Below, piece by piece: positions 43,531-55,425 of a DNA stretch of 64,000 nucleotides. How positions within the stretch are numbered: the stretch's first letter is position 1; the number at the start of each line of letters is the position of its first letter. The position numbers and the translations under genes are program-made. Origin of the DNA: Isoetes taiwanensis (Eukaryota > Streptophyta > Lycopodiopsida > Isoetales > Isoetaceae); contig JAJEKV010000001.1 of assembly GCA_021234155.1 (NCBI GenBank), positions 515,736-579,735 on the forward strand, written 5' to 3'. A model generated the notes under the pieces. It did no database searches, was not told where the DNA came from, and saw only the letters and a list, made by a program, of their open reading frames with translations.

Positions 43531-46500
43531 ATGTAGATTACGGATCAAAAACGGCATTCTCCTCTGCATATCCTAACCAAGTGGCAGTGTTATCATCTCC
43601 AGGTCTGACTAGAACAAACATACCCTTTGTCACATGTACGTGAGGATCAAACTCTTCAAGAGGCAACACTGGACGGCCATCTGACGGGCCACAATAAGAT
43701 GGTAAAGGTCGTGTGACCAAAGCGGAATCGTCGACCTCACGGAACAAATCTTTGTTTGTTCTAGAGGAGCTTGTCTTGTTTGTGGCCAAAATGCATCATT
43801 TTGAGGGCGTCTGAAGCAACATCCTCCAAAGAGATAAGAAGCTGGCTCCAATACTCAACACTTGCCGTGTATTGCCTTGCAAACAAGCTACTTTCTTGAT
43901 TCTTACATATGTCCTTCCATAGGGAGATGTATTTGTTGATGCTATCCTTCAACCCTGGAAGATCTTTCAATGTTGGTCTAGGAGGAATATTTTGTGGCAC
44001 ACCACTTGGTATCATTGCTGACCATGTTCATCCTCTTTCCACATTCTAACTCTGGAGAATCTGCTTTGGAAGCCACTCTTTATGTGTGGGGCGCATTTTG
44101 TATTGCATAACGAGGCCAATCTCACGCCATCTTAAATTTGAAGAGCAATGGTTCGATTATGCCCAACGGGCGTTGGCCCTTATCGAGGATGAATCCCTTC
44201 ACAAAATCCTTCAATTTGGAACTTCATCAATAAAGTATGGAATTGGGGATTTTGCATTGCATTACTAAACAAGTAAAGTAGCTACGGTAGTGTCAAAGCA
44301 TCCAAGCCGAACTCATCAAGGTTGAAAAATTTCCAAATAAAGCATCAATATCATCATGGGTGTGGCCGACCATCATAAAGCCCACTTGGATCTCATCAAA
44401 GACCTTAAGCCAAGTCAAATAAGATAAGTATGAAAAGACATACCTATTTTTGTTTTGCCCTGCTGCATTATCAAGTTGCAAATAGAGATTTGGGAAGAGG
44501 GTTGAACACCTTCGGGATTCGTTGTAGTTGAAGTATTTGGCAATACTTCTCCCATGGAAACAAGTTTGTTCTTCAAAGGATTGATGTCCTTATTTGCTTG
44601 CATCCATTTGCAATCTCTTGGGCTTACTTCCACATAAGTCACCTATCTTGTCCTCTTGCACCAATTCCAAGTTATGCAATATTCTAGAAAGTGAACCAAT
44701 GTGGAAGTTTGAATCATCTTTCCATAAATCAAGTGAAAAATGACCATAGGCACGACCACCATGCCCATGAGTCAAAGCTCCTGTCAAACTGCTCTTCAAG
44801 CGATCACCTCTCCATCTGATTTTTGCTAGATGATGACTTCTAGGCACTAAAGTCTTAACACGATCCATCTTATCATGTATTATACATAGATGATTTTCAG
44901 GAGACATTTGTGACAATGCTCTCAATGCCAATATTGACTTACGCAAGGCGTTGCTCTAGCATATGAGCGACGTTGAATTGCAAGATTTTCTCTCTCTCTT
45001 GTATCTTTTGTTTTTCCGGCTTTTGCTTAATTACCACCTTGAGATGTTGCATTTAGAGAAGGCTGTATTTTTTGCAATGCTAACATCACGGAAATTCCCT
45101 TTTCCATATACTATAAAAGAGTTCAAGGCTCTACAGTTGTTCTGTAAGCTCTTCAGCGATTTGCTCCAACTTCTTTATGTATAAGCTTCTTATTAAGAAT
45201 GGAAGGAAGCTTTGCGTACATTTTCTCTTACATCATCTCTACCTCTTTTTGCTCCTATGGGGAATACTTTGACATTCTCTGAATGAATCTGTCTAGCACA
45301 CATTCGATTGGCCGGTGTAGTGGATCACGGGCTTCTTAGAGCCCGGTATTACCATGTTGACTACCTTTGCACCTGCTTCAAATCTGTTTCTCAATTGTAA
45401 AATGTTGGTAGTGATACCTAAAGCCATCGCCACCAATGAGACAAAATTCCATCCCCTTGAGCACTATCTGTCCTCTCCTTCTCTGTGTAAGTCACACTCG
45501 GCCCGTCAAAAAATCGTAACCCTTGCATTGTATGGTTGAGATAAAAATTCTTTTCTTAATTCACATACTTGATGCTTGGTAAGTTTCTTGTTGCAAGTAT
45601 TTTTGCAGCGACTTGTCTTCATGAACTTATTGATTGAAGTTGTGGAGCATAGCCTTTCCTCTTTGCTCTTTCCCTTGGGTTGTCTTGGAATCCTATGTGT
45701 GTAAGTATACTTCCTTTTTCGTTTGAATTGAGCCTGAATGTTGTCCTCAAAAGATTCTATTTCCATATCCTCATTTTCTTTAGCTTCTCGAGCTTGCGGA
45801 TGTTGTGAGGCAGTCCTTCCATCTGCTGACATCACATCGCTATTTTCCCATTGTACAAGGTAATTTTTCTGCTGGCCTTTACGCACAAGCATGACATTTG
45901 AGATCCTCTGTAATTAGTGCGGGGAAGGATCTTTCCCCCCTGAGCCCCACCTTTGAGTCTCCTAAAATTCATCGTCAGCGACATCACGGGGATCGCGAAG
46001 ACAATTATGGCCTCTGCATATTTGCCGGTCACATGCATGAAGAATGTGGCAATGCTTATCCAAGAGATCAGTTCTTGAGAAACTAGGTGGTGGTTCATCA
46101 TCATCGATGCTATCTGCGAGGAAAAGCGTGTACCTAGATCCCTTTGTAGGATCAATTTCTTCATCTGCATCGACATTGCCTCTGATTCTACAATCGAGGT
46201 CGGTGATGGAGTAGCTAAATCAATGGCATGATATCTTATATCTTGCCGGGGCCATTCGATAAGCGTGCCCACGGCCTCTTCAATGTTGTCGGGCGCCATC
46301 ACATGGAATCGGAAGGATGTGGGTAGGCACCACCGACCTCGGTAACTTACCTTTGCTACGTTGAGTCGTCAACATTCTTCCCATGGATGCAAGTTCTATT
46401 CACCAAGACACCCTTACCAACCACGGTATTATTTCTTGACAAGGTTCACCATATTCTCTGTGCTTCTTGTTTTGAAGGGGCGGGGCGATCGACTTGAGTC

Positions 46501-46830
46501 GATGATGTTGTGGAGGGACTACTAGGCAAGTTCGGGGTTTTGATATCGGGCGTTTCCGATGAGTAAGTTGGGGCTCCTTCACGGTATTTCACTTGATTTC
46601 GAGGCCATTCGATAAATGTCCCCGCGGCCCGGCAATGTTATCTGCTCCCTCACGGAATGGGAAGCACATGGGTGGGCACTATGGCTTCGGTGACCTCCGC
46701 GACCACATTGCACCATGGAATGTTCTGCCATGCGAGATGGCCTCTATGCAATTCATGTCCCCGGCAACTACCACATCCCCATCGACAAGGTTCGCGAGGG
46801 GGCCTTTTCTGTGAGAATCAATACACATAT
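43530..46830 (-). pseudogene. DUF7869-type transposase-like gene with duplicated N-terminal domain
   Basis: Minus-strand blocks occur in order. 46820-46590 and 46430-46230 encode two related domains: VTEAIVPTHVLPIP ... GTFIEWPRNQVKY and VTEV ... APDNIEEAVGTLIEWPRQDIRY. These resemble the DUF8039-type region of plant TNP proteins. 45892-45506 contains RCKNTCNKKLTKHQVCELRK with EFLSQPYNARV. 44946-44590 contains HDKMDRVKTLVPRSHHLAKI and GALTHGHGGRAYGHFSLDLW. 44480-44293 contains QLDNAAGQNKNRYVFSYLSY and VGHTHDDIDALFGNFS, the hallmark of DUF7869. 44015-43538 gives the C-terminal part (GMFVLVRPGDDNTATWLGYA). Frameshifts or introns separate the blocks. DUF7869 has a nuclease-like, transposase-type signature as I recall it; domain names are from memory. 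The gene is probably mobile-element derived. Confidence 0.65.
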
Positions 46831-46919
46831 ATATATATATACTTGTTAGAGACATGCAACCCTCGATGACATATACTTAGTGAAAATAAGCGAAAATGTG
46901 AAAGAAATTATCGACATGA

Positions 46920-47180
46920 GACAAATGGCATTTTGCTCCATTCTGAAAATGCGATCGCATCATTTACCTTGCCATTTGCGCCATTTTACAATCAATGGGG
47001 CCATTTTCCTTGAAATGGAGCAGTGCGCCATTTCCTTGAAATGGGGCATTTGCGCCATTTCCCATTAAATAAGGCATTTGCGTCATTTAAAGGGAAATAA
47101 GCGCATTGCTCCATTCAAGGAAAATGGCCTATTTGCTCCATTCAAGGAAAATGGCCCATTGGCGGGTAAATGGCATCTTT
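46920..47180. repeat. AAATGG/GCGCCATTT palindrome cluster 1
   Basis: About a dozen short units of the form AAATGGnGCA or TTGCGCCATTT, in both orientations, within 260 bp. Examples are CATTTGCGCCATTT, GAAATGGAGCAGTGCGCCATT and CATTCAAGGAAAATGGCC twice. It lies between the DUF7869-type gene and the next gene. Confidence 0.8.
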
Positions 47181-47404
47181 ATTCTAAATGCTATATCTAA
47201 TAGCTAGAGTTATGGATTCCTATTACTACAAGATTGACCCAAGACATCAATTGTTGAGAACTTATCTCTTGAACAAGATAGAGAAGATCTACCCTTAAAC
47301 ATATTAAAATATTTAACATCCTACATCCTACATTAAACATACTAAAACATTTTACTAGAAGCTGAATAGCCTCTAACACGGGAGGTCATTGGCGATTCGG
47401 ATCG

Positions 47405-47610
47405 CCATATCGGAGAATGCGCTGAAGAATTTGGTCAAAGCGCTGAATAATCTTGACAAGTCACGGACAAGCGCTTGGAGAATCTGGACAAAGCGCTGAA
47501 AAATGAAGACGAGCCACTGGAATGAAGCCAAGCGCTGAAGAATGAAGCCGAAAGAAACGAAGGCTGCTTGGCGCTGAAGAATGAAGACAAAGGGCTAAGC
47601 GGTACCAAAA
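47405..47610. repeat. Minisatellite of AAGCGCTGAAGAAT
   Basis: Units GCGCTGAAGAATnTGGACAAA and GCGCTGAAGAATGAAGAC recur about eight times with variable spacers. Frames on the opposite strand are Ser/Phe-rich artefacts of this repeat. The flank at 47610-48380 shows no gene and is GC-rich with AAATTCAAA repeats. Confidence 0.75.
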
Positions 47611-48549
47611 AAGAAAGACAAGCGGCCAAGGCTGGCAAAGCTTAACGCTATCGACTAGGAACCAGCGTCTAAGACGGAATAGGCGTCGGAGAAGCGCCCT
47701 GCTTTGTCCGACAAAAGAGATCTCAAAGCGCAAATACCCTAACGAATATTGAAGCGAGGGCGAGGTGCATAAAATCGCATGGTGGCCGGGTTTAATATAG
47801 CGCCTTCTAATGACCATGTACGCCTCGGCGTGACGGACAATGAAAACTCCCCATTATAAAGTGGGCAGGCGGGCAAATTCAAAGTTCAAAATATGGTGGG
47901 CAAATTCAAATTTCAAATTTGAGCCGAGCCAAGGACACGGGGACAGCGCGGCGAATGACTTAAACTACCTAAGATTTATAATGGCGAGCGAGGCGGGAGA
48001 AAGCGGGCCGGCGGGGAAAATTCAAAATTTTTAAAATTTGTAGAGAGCCGGATTTGTGGGGGGAAATTCGAAATTTTCAAAATTCAGGAGGCCGGACAAA
48101 TAAATTTGAAGAGGCAGGCGGGTAAAATTGGTTTTCTTTTCTTTCCCAGACTTTTCTTTTCTTTTCTTTCCGTCAATTTTCATTTTCAATTTCATTGTTC
48201 TTTTCTCCGCCCTCCGCCTTAGCCTTCGCCTTCGCCCTTGCGCCTAAGCGCCCTAAGCGCCCTTGCACATTCTCTCTCCTATTCAACCATCTTCTCTCTC
48301 TAGCGCCTGTTGATCCGGGAGCGATCGGAAAAAAAGTGGAGTAGGATTTATACGGTCCTGTACTTTTATACTTTTATACAATGGCGCAATCTTCGATCAA
48401 AATCCAGGAGCCAGGCTCAGGTTAGTATCTGTTGTTTCTTAGGTAGTGTCTTAGGTAGCTGAAGTGTAGTGTCTTAGGTGGCGAAATGGGCGTGAAGGGC
48501 ATCCATTTCATTAGGAGAGGGTGGGTTTGTAGCAGCCTTTTCCTCCTAT

Positions 48550-48850
48550 AGTTTGTGAAATGGCGCAGCTGCGCCATTTCCATAATGTCTGTTAATATTC
48601 TTGTAGAAGCGGACCCATAAAAGAGCAAATGGCGCAGGTGCGCCATTTAGACTAAATAGCCATTTAGCCATTTAAATAAATGGCTTTTGCTTTCATTTGC
48701 TCTATGCGTCCCTTCCAAAACCAAATGGCATTGCGCCATTTAGACTAAATAAGACTAAACTTTTCGCCATTTGCTCTATTATATAAAAGCTAAATGGCGC
48801 AGGTGCGCCATTTAGTCTAAATCTAAATTTGTCTAAATTTACTTTGTTTT
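48550..48850. repeat. Palindrome cluster 2 (intron 1)
   Basis: Perfect or near-perfect palindromes GAAATGGCGCAGCTGCGCCA (48556-48580) and AAATGGCGCAGGTGCGCCAT (48629-48649 and 48792-48812) lie among further CCATTT units. The cluster falls inside the presumed intron between 48420 and 48861. Confidence 0.85.
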
Positions 48851-50461
48851 AACTTTCTAGCACATGCCATTTCTCTCACCATGCTTACCTGCGGTGACTA
48901 GTCTTGCCCGAAGAAATGGAGCGTGGTGACCGAGGAGCATAGTCCTCATTTGGAAGGTCTTGGTGTATGGAGATCGTTAGAGCCATACCCTTTTGAAGGC
49001 GTAGACCCAACCAAAGGGGGAGACAAGGCGAGAACTTTGCCTCCTTGTCAAATCAGTGCTGGTGAAGAAGGAGCCTCAGCGTGGCGGAGATGGGCATCAT
49101 TGTCAACATGAGAGAAGTCAAGAAACAAGGAAGACTTGACTTTCTTGGTTTGCCTGATGGAAGATCCGGTCGATGGCGGCATTGATCTCTATTGCATGGA
49201 TTGGCGATTACTTTCGAGCCTGCAATGATGGAATCCGGCATGAAGGACCAAACCGTCGGCCAAAAAAAAAAAGGTTGGCGCTGCCATCTTATGAGTCGAG
49301 GAAAGCAAGCGGATATCAAAGGCCGCGGTAGAGATCCTCAAAGGATTGATGATTGCGGCGGCCATGGACATGTCAAAACTCCGTGTCCTACATTGGAAGG
49401 CGAAGATCTCGGGCAACATACCCGGTGGTAATGGATAGCGGATTTTCTTTGGGAGAATCTTGAAGAAAAGGTGTAAAATTAAAAATACCAAAATTTGGCA
49501 AAAGGAACAAAAGCGGTGGAGGTGGTGATGTACGGGGATCTGAGAACAAGAAGAAGGGCGAAGTTGAAAGGGGAGGGGCATAGGGATGAGAAAGAGGGAT
49601 GAGGCGGAGGCTCACAAACATGATTCTAAAGTGAAGTCCAGCGAAGCCTGGCGATGAAAAGCCTGGCGATAGTGACCGCACTATTAGTGACAATAAGGAG
49701 GCTACAAAGCACATAATAAATGTAGCATCCCGGTGGATAGCCCTCCGACAAAAGAAAGCCCGAGAAACCAAAGCCTGAGGATAAGGGCAAGGAAATTACA
49801 AAAGATTGCGAGATCTTGAAGTGCAGGAACTAAGATGGAAGTGGCGAAGAAGAAGAAATGGCGAGAGGAAACACTAAAGAAAATACAAAAAGCGGCCACA
49901 TGTTCCCCTTGAGTCACATACACGGAAGAATATCTATACGGGATCTAGAAGAGGCCCCACCTAATATGACCGCCGGGGTTATTAACCCAGAGCATGTTAG
50001 GAGGCTCGCAAATCATTCTTTGAGGATCCACACCGGTATTCCTCCGGCGGATGTAGTGCCCTTTGATCGGATACAAAGGAGTTCTTTGGCTGGTCACGGG
50101 GAATCGACTTGGTCGGAGGAAAAGATTTTATATTATCAATGGTAATCGGCCGGTCATTTCTTTGCTTTCGGCTTTCGTGTAATGCGATAAGTTGGGAACG
50201 AAGGATGCTAAATTTGAGCTTCGGCAAGATCTATGTCTATAGAATATCGAGTTCTTTCGGAGAGATCGGTGACACTGGACCTTCTTATTTCGGTGTGGAT
50301 GTGAATGATATAGTAGCAAAGGCTGTCTTCAAGGAACCATATGTGGATCGAGATCCACCATCTTCGCCATGATACGGGGAATCACGGAAGACCAGCCCTA
50401 TTTTGGTAAGGGCCGATCGAAAAAGTACAAGGTATGTTTACGTCTCCTTACCCATTCATTT

Positions 50462-50645
50462 TATCGAAATGCGCTATTTGAATTGAAATGGCTTTTGCGC
50501 TATTTGAATTCAAATGGTGCGAAATTTAAGTAGCGCGCCATTTGAAATAAGCTTGAGCTGCGCCATTTTGCGCCATTTCAATTGAAAATCGCCATTTGCG
50601 CTATTTTAATTCAAATAAGCGCGTGCGCCATTTGATAACATTAGA
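50462..50645. repeat. Palindrome cluster 3 (presumed intron)
   Basis: CGCCATTTGAAAT, GCGCCATTTTGCGCCATTTC, AATCGCCATTTGCGCTATTT and GTGCGCCATTTGATA recur within 180 bp, in a non-coding gap of the plus-strand gene. Confidence 0.8.
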
Positions 50646-52374
50646 TGTAAATAGCAACATTTGAAATTCTAAAATCGCCCGGCTCTCTTGCGGCACTACC
50701 TTGAAATGGCGGACAAGATTACGAGGGGCAAACACGAAGGATGTCAATCGGTTTGTCTTCATGCGGATGATGTCTATGCACTCTTAGCGGATGTGGAACA
50801 AATGGAGGAAGGGAGAACTAAGGACACTTGAGGGATAAAATATAGTAATGTAATTTTGCTAAAGACAAAGATTGCCGGTATTGCTACCTTAGATGCATAG
50901 AGGGCTTGGACTATGATGATTGTAGAAAGGTCCTCGAGAGAAACTTTAAAGCGAGGGGGATATATCGTCAAAGTCACCTCAGTTAAAAGCGATAATTTCT
51001 TCAAAGGCGAGGCGTGAACTTAGAGTACTTGCTTACATATGAAGAAGGAGATCGCACGCTGTTTGCGGATCGGTGTACTAAGTACAAAGAAATTCGAGAG
51101 GACCTAAGGAATGAGAACTTAGAGTACTTACATGAAGGGAAAGGAGATCTTCATTGCAGATCAGTTGGCACTAAGTACAAGAAAAATTCGAGGACCTAAG
51201 GAAGCCCGCGAGACCACTTCTCGGATTACGCATACGGTTTGGGGGTATGCCACCATAAGTGGAGTGCAGGAGAATACTCAAGAAGGGAGTTCATGGTAAC
51301 ATGCCATTCTCATGGCGAGTCCATTCGAAAAATCGCCGGCTGTGAGGAAAAGGCCAAGATGGTTTGTGGAGCATGTCACTCTGGGGATTCGAAAACCGAG
51401 CGTCGCAGTTCTACACCCGGCATGATATGTTTTAGATGCAAGGCATTACTCCAGCTTGGAAAAGTGGGAAACATAGCGGCGTTCTTGATAATGTCTCCGC
51501 AGGATAGCGGACTCCAAGAGACATCTTTTGGATTCTATGTTTTGATGGGGCGGAGCATAACTTACTATTTGCAGTCGCTTGAAAGACTAGAATCGAGGTC
51601 TAGAGTGTTTGTAGTAGGAATCTATGAAGAAGAGCACGGAATACGGTGGATTCCGGGGAATCAAGAGCCACAAGCTCTTCTGGCCCCTCTGAGGATTTAA
51701 ACACACAGGGCAGGAGAGCGTGAACTGGACCTTAGGCTATTTGGCGACCATCCTAGAAAGCTCCACTTAAAGTCCTCCTATTCCTAAGAGCCATGAGTAG
51801 GGCGATGTTATGGCTAAAACTCATGCAAGGCGGGTTTAAGTGGGTTGGCGAGGGGGTATGGAGGAGAATATCACAGTGCATAAAGCAGTTGGTCACGCAG
51901 CTACGTTCTACCTTGTTGATAAGCTCTTGCCCTCAGGTAACATTATTACTAGATTTCTTCTGGTGGAGCCTTCTGCAGGGCATCCCTTCATGTAGGAAGA
52001 ATCGATTATGACATCTGAGCATGAGTTAGGAAAGATGAAATGCGTGGCGAGGCATTCTGGGTAAATTCGAGCGTCATGTACCCGGCTTGACCCAAAGGCC
52101 ATTGACCAGCGCCAGATGCGGCTTTGCAAGATGGTGGATCTCGGAAGAGGCGGAATGAAGAAGCTACTCATCTGAGGAAAGGTGAGGCGTCGGCCAAAAT
52201 TTAGGCTTGACGGGATCAAATTGACGCGGTAAAATTAACTTTGGATGATTATGAAAGTCGATGAACGCCGTAATGACTGGTAAAAAAATTAAATGTTTTG
52301 AAAATTGTATCTTATATAATATTTCTAATGTATATATCTACATGGTCTTACGAAAATATGTGTTATCTATAGCA

Positions 52375-52800
52375 AAATGGTGAGAGCACTATTTGCTTAG
52401 TCTTCACGTTCATGCAAATGGCCTTTGCTATTTCGCTCTTAAATGGCCAGCGTGCACTGTTGGCACTTTCCGCGTTCAAACAAATGGCCGCTGCCTCATT
52501 GCTTCCTTTCCGCGTTAAAGCAAATATGGCGTTTAGCTATTTGCTTTAATAGTTATTTCTATAAGCTAAAGGGCGGCGCTGCATTTTGTTTTGCTAATGG
52601 AAACTTTTTGGCGAATTTAATGTTTGGCACACTGTGTGTTTCTCGGGCGCTTTTTCCTCCTTACTTTCGAGTAAATGCGGCGCCATAGTTCTCTTTCCCG
52701 ACAACTAAAACCGTGTTTTATATTAAATGTAGCGGTTTGCATGATAACTGGTTTCTTTTTAAACCAAATGGTACCATATCTAGCCGCGCCAAATGTGTGA
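52375..52800. repeat. Palindrome cluster 4 (downstream)
   Basis: GCAAATGGCCTTTGCTATTT, CTTAAATGGCCAGCGTGCAC, CAAATGGCCGCTGCC and GCAAATATGGCG are spread over 52415-52560, with weaker copies to 52800. This cluster is more diverged than clusters 1-3. Confidence 0.6.
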
Positions 52801-52874
52801 TAAAACAGGGAAGAAACTGATTTCCGCGAGAGGTGGAATCCGCGAAATTTCCAACTTTAATGAAGTGCGCTTGA

Positions 52875-53123
52875 GTGGATAGCGGAACTATTTATAGAGG
52901 CACATTAAGATGCAAGTTCATGTGGGGATGTTCTAAAGAGTTATCGGAAGATAAATCTAAGTTGCGGGTAGGGATTTTGGTGGCAAAGCGAACCAAAGTT
53001 AATATCCTAAAATTTGGAACTACTGATTTTAGCCGTTTAGCTCAACAGCGTTATAGTAGAGTTACCTCTGCCTTATGTTCTCAACAAGCCGTGGTACGAG
53101 GCATCCCACAGCGGAAGTTCTAG
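52875..53123 (+). CDS. Hypothetical 82-codon frame
   Basis: An open frame starting MDSGTIYRGTLRCKFMWGCS and ending RVTSALCSQQAVVRGIPQRKF. TATTTATAG overlaps its start, so promoter sense is unclear. No domain is recognised and coding status is uncertain. Confidence 0.2.
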   Translation: MDSGTIYRGTLRCKFMWGCSKELSEDKSKLRVGILVAKRTKVNILKFGTTDFSRLAQQRYSRVTSALCSQQAVVRGIPQRKF

Positions 53124-53129
53124 TTTAAA

Positions 53130-55080
53130 AAAAGAAAGAATTCAAAACTTTGAAATTATTTGGAAATCTTTGTCTTATTCATACTTTAGATGTGGCACCT
53201 TTGCCTTCCTTCCCTTTTTTTGGGATTCTCACGGATATATTAGATTACACATGTAAAAGTTGATACAAAATTGGCAAAGATGGGATCTACGACACGAGGA
53301 GAATAGCTTCTGACCTGAGATCACCCCATGGGAGGGTATAAGGATAGTTTCCGCACCTCTTTGTCATGTTATAGTAAAACTTAACTTTTTAGCATGAAGT
53401 CACGCTTCACTTGGGGGCTCGATCATTGATCCACCCTCCGTAGAGTGTAGTGATGAAGAAGAGCTTCTTTTATATACTCAAACATAGTCGACCAAGCGAC
53501 CGGACCATAAGTGATGGTATCGAACAAGCGGCGAGTTCAAAGTCTCTAAGCGACCTTGAGAATGTATGAAGCTTTTGTCAAAGTATTTTTGAGTTTAGGA
53601 TTGAGTATCCATATGTCTTTATCCTGCGAGGCCGGTCGGAGTTTTCGCGATCCCGATCACCTTAGATGTAAACCTTTGAGGTTCCAACAATGAGCATATA
53701 TATTGTAGGTCGATCCACACCATAAGTTGAGATTCTTGCAAAGCCCGAAGCGACATATGTTCAGTCTTTTAAATTGTTTTCTTCATCGATGTTCTTCCTC
53801 ACAACAATATATAGTAGCATTAGGGCAAAGCCCTCCTCGAGGAAGGCCTTTTGGGTTGCCACAGAAACCCTTGTCCATAATGGTATGGCATATTCAGTAT
53901 ATCTTGAGTACATGCCAAGAATATGCCATTAGGCCTCCAAACTTGCTATAAGGGTGTAAGTAGGTGGCATTTGTTTTTGAGCATCCATTTGAGAATAGGC
54001 TAACCCGATGTGACGGAGTTGCTGATGTAGTGAGAGTCAAGACAGAGGTTATAGCCAAGGGAAAAGAAAGTGAAGGTCCAGCAATCTTTGAGAATTGCTC
54101 GGTTGAGTGTCGAGGAGGAGTTAGCCATATGGTAGGGCTGAGAAGACAAGTGAAAACGCAATGACTCACAGTAAAATGACATGTCAGCTGATAAAGCTTC
54201 GTCACCGTCACGGATGGTCTGCAATAATAAAAGCAAGCGAGATAATGGATATATGAAATTAAATGAAAGCAGCATGACTATGTAAAAGTGACATATTGTA
54301 CTCTATCGTCTGCTTGAACTATGACTTAAGCGCACTTCACCTTGAGGGCAATGAGGGGCAACCCTCCATGCATAGCACCTTATTAAAAGATTGAAAAGAC
54401 TACACATAGTTATGAGGTGTTTTTGTTCAAAGGAGTGTTGTCGTTTTTTTTCTTAAGGAAGTACATGGTTTTTTTTTTTTCTTTTTTTTTTTAAGAATGT
54501 GTAATTTCTTGAGGAGGTGTAGTTTTCTTTATATGGATGTGTTATCGTCTCAGCAATTGTGGTTAAATTTGAAGTGGTGTATTTTTTAAGGTGTGGTTTT
54601 CTAAAGTGGTTTTTTTTTTGAGTTGTGATTTTTATGGTTGTCTAAGAATCCATCTATGACCAAGTTGTCCACACGACCTAGACTCATTCTTGACATGCAG
54701 GAATGAAAAACCAAGCAACGAATAACCCACCATTGTGCCTCATTCCTTGACTTCAAAATAGCAGAAAATGAGGAGGAGAGTGATGTCAAATACTTGGGAA
54801 ACTCGAAAAAAAGCAACAATCCTCCAACCGACGCTCTTGAGTGGCAATATGGAGATGACATGGTTTAAGTTCGAGAATACATTCATAAAAGAGTTACTCA
54901 AGGTCCTTCTTGGAGAGCTCATACTTACAAGAGTGGGAAAAATATCTATCGTCAGTATGGAAATGTATTCATGGCTCCAACTTTAAGCACAATTTCATTA
55001 GAATTAAAAATTTCGTGATTCCAATTAGGGATGAAAAGTCGCATTTAATTAAAGTCGGTTAGATTCTGATGTTTGGAACT
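53130..55080. other. Non-coding stretch, no gene recognised
   Basis: About 1.9 kb of mixed composition with T-rich runs (54424-54620). Short frames on both strands are not recognisable. A stretch at 54640-54980 is open on both strands but lacks any motif I know. Confidence 0.4.
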
Positions 55081-55084
55081 CATA

Positions 55085-55425
55085 CTGAAGATGGGACTCA
55101 TACAAAAAAGAAGAGGGGAGGTAGGGGGGCACACCTTGATAAGGAGAAGGGTAGGAGGAGAAGGAGGGAGGGAGAGACCCACGGAGTTGAAGGCAGGAAT
55201 GGGATAAGTTGGAAGAGAGGGATGGGGAGGGAGGAGAGCAAGGGCAAAGGAGAGGGAGAGGGAGGGATAACTTGGAGAAGGGGGAGGAAGGGGGATAGGG
55301 AGGGGAGGGGCAGGAGGGAGGGGGGAGAGTAAAAGAGGCAAAGAGGGAGGGAAGGAGGAGGGAGGGATAAGTTGGAAGAAGGGATGGGGGAGGGAGAGGA
55401 GGGCAAAGGGGCAAAGGGTTCCTCC
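55085..55425. repeat. G-rich purine minisatellite
   Basis: Over 300 bp of GGGAGGGAG-type sequence on the plus strand with GATAAGTTGGAAGA-like interruptions (55203, 55268, 55367). Many runs of three or more G lie close together, so quadruplex formation is possible. The Pro/Leu/Ser-rich frames on the opposite strand are artefacts. Confidence 0.85.

Larger units (their letters stand above)
48381..52010 (+). pseudogene. Unrecognised multi-exon gene with motif-laden introns
   Basis: The first exon (48381-48420, MAQSSIKIQEPGSG) ends at CAG|GTTAGT. The next begins at 48861 after TTTTAACTTTCTAG and includes VTEEHSPHLEGLGVWRSLEP and YPFEGVDPTKGGDKAR. Around 49470-49880 a Lys/Glu-rich linker follows. 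A clear segment at 49910-50080 reads HIHGRISIRDLEEAPPNMTA then GVINPEHVRRLANHSL and GIPPADVVPFDRI, which recalls a ParB-like fold only loosely. Later pieces (50748-50830 DDVYALLADVEQMEEGRTKD; 51239-51700 with KMVCGACHSGDSK and GMICFRCK, a possible zinc finger) are out of frame with each other. No family can be named. Confidence 0.45.

Noticed and set aside
47435-47817. Ser/Phe-rich minus-strand proteins
   Set aside because: They read through the AAGCGCTGAAGAAT minisatellite.
55045-55414. Pro/Ser-rich extensin-like proteins
   Set aside because: They are the complement of the G-rich minisatellite, with no signal peptide or conserved repeat.
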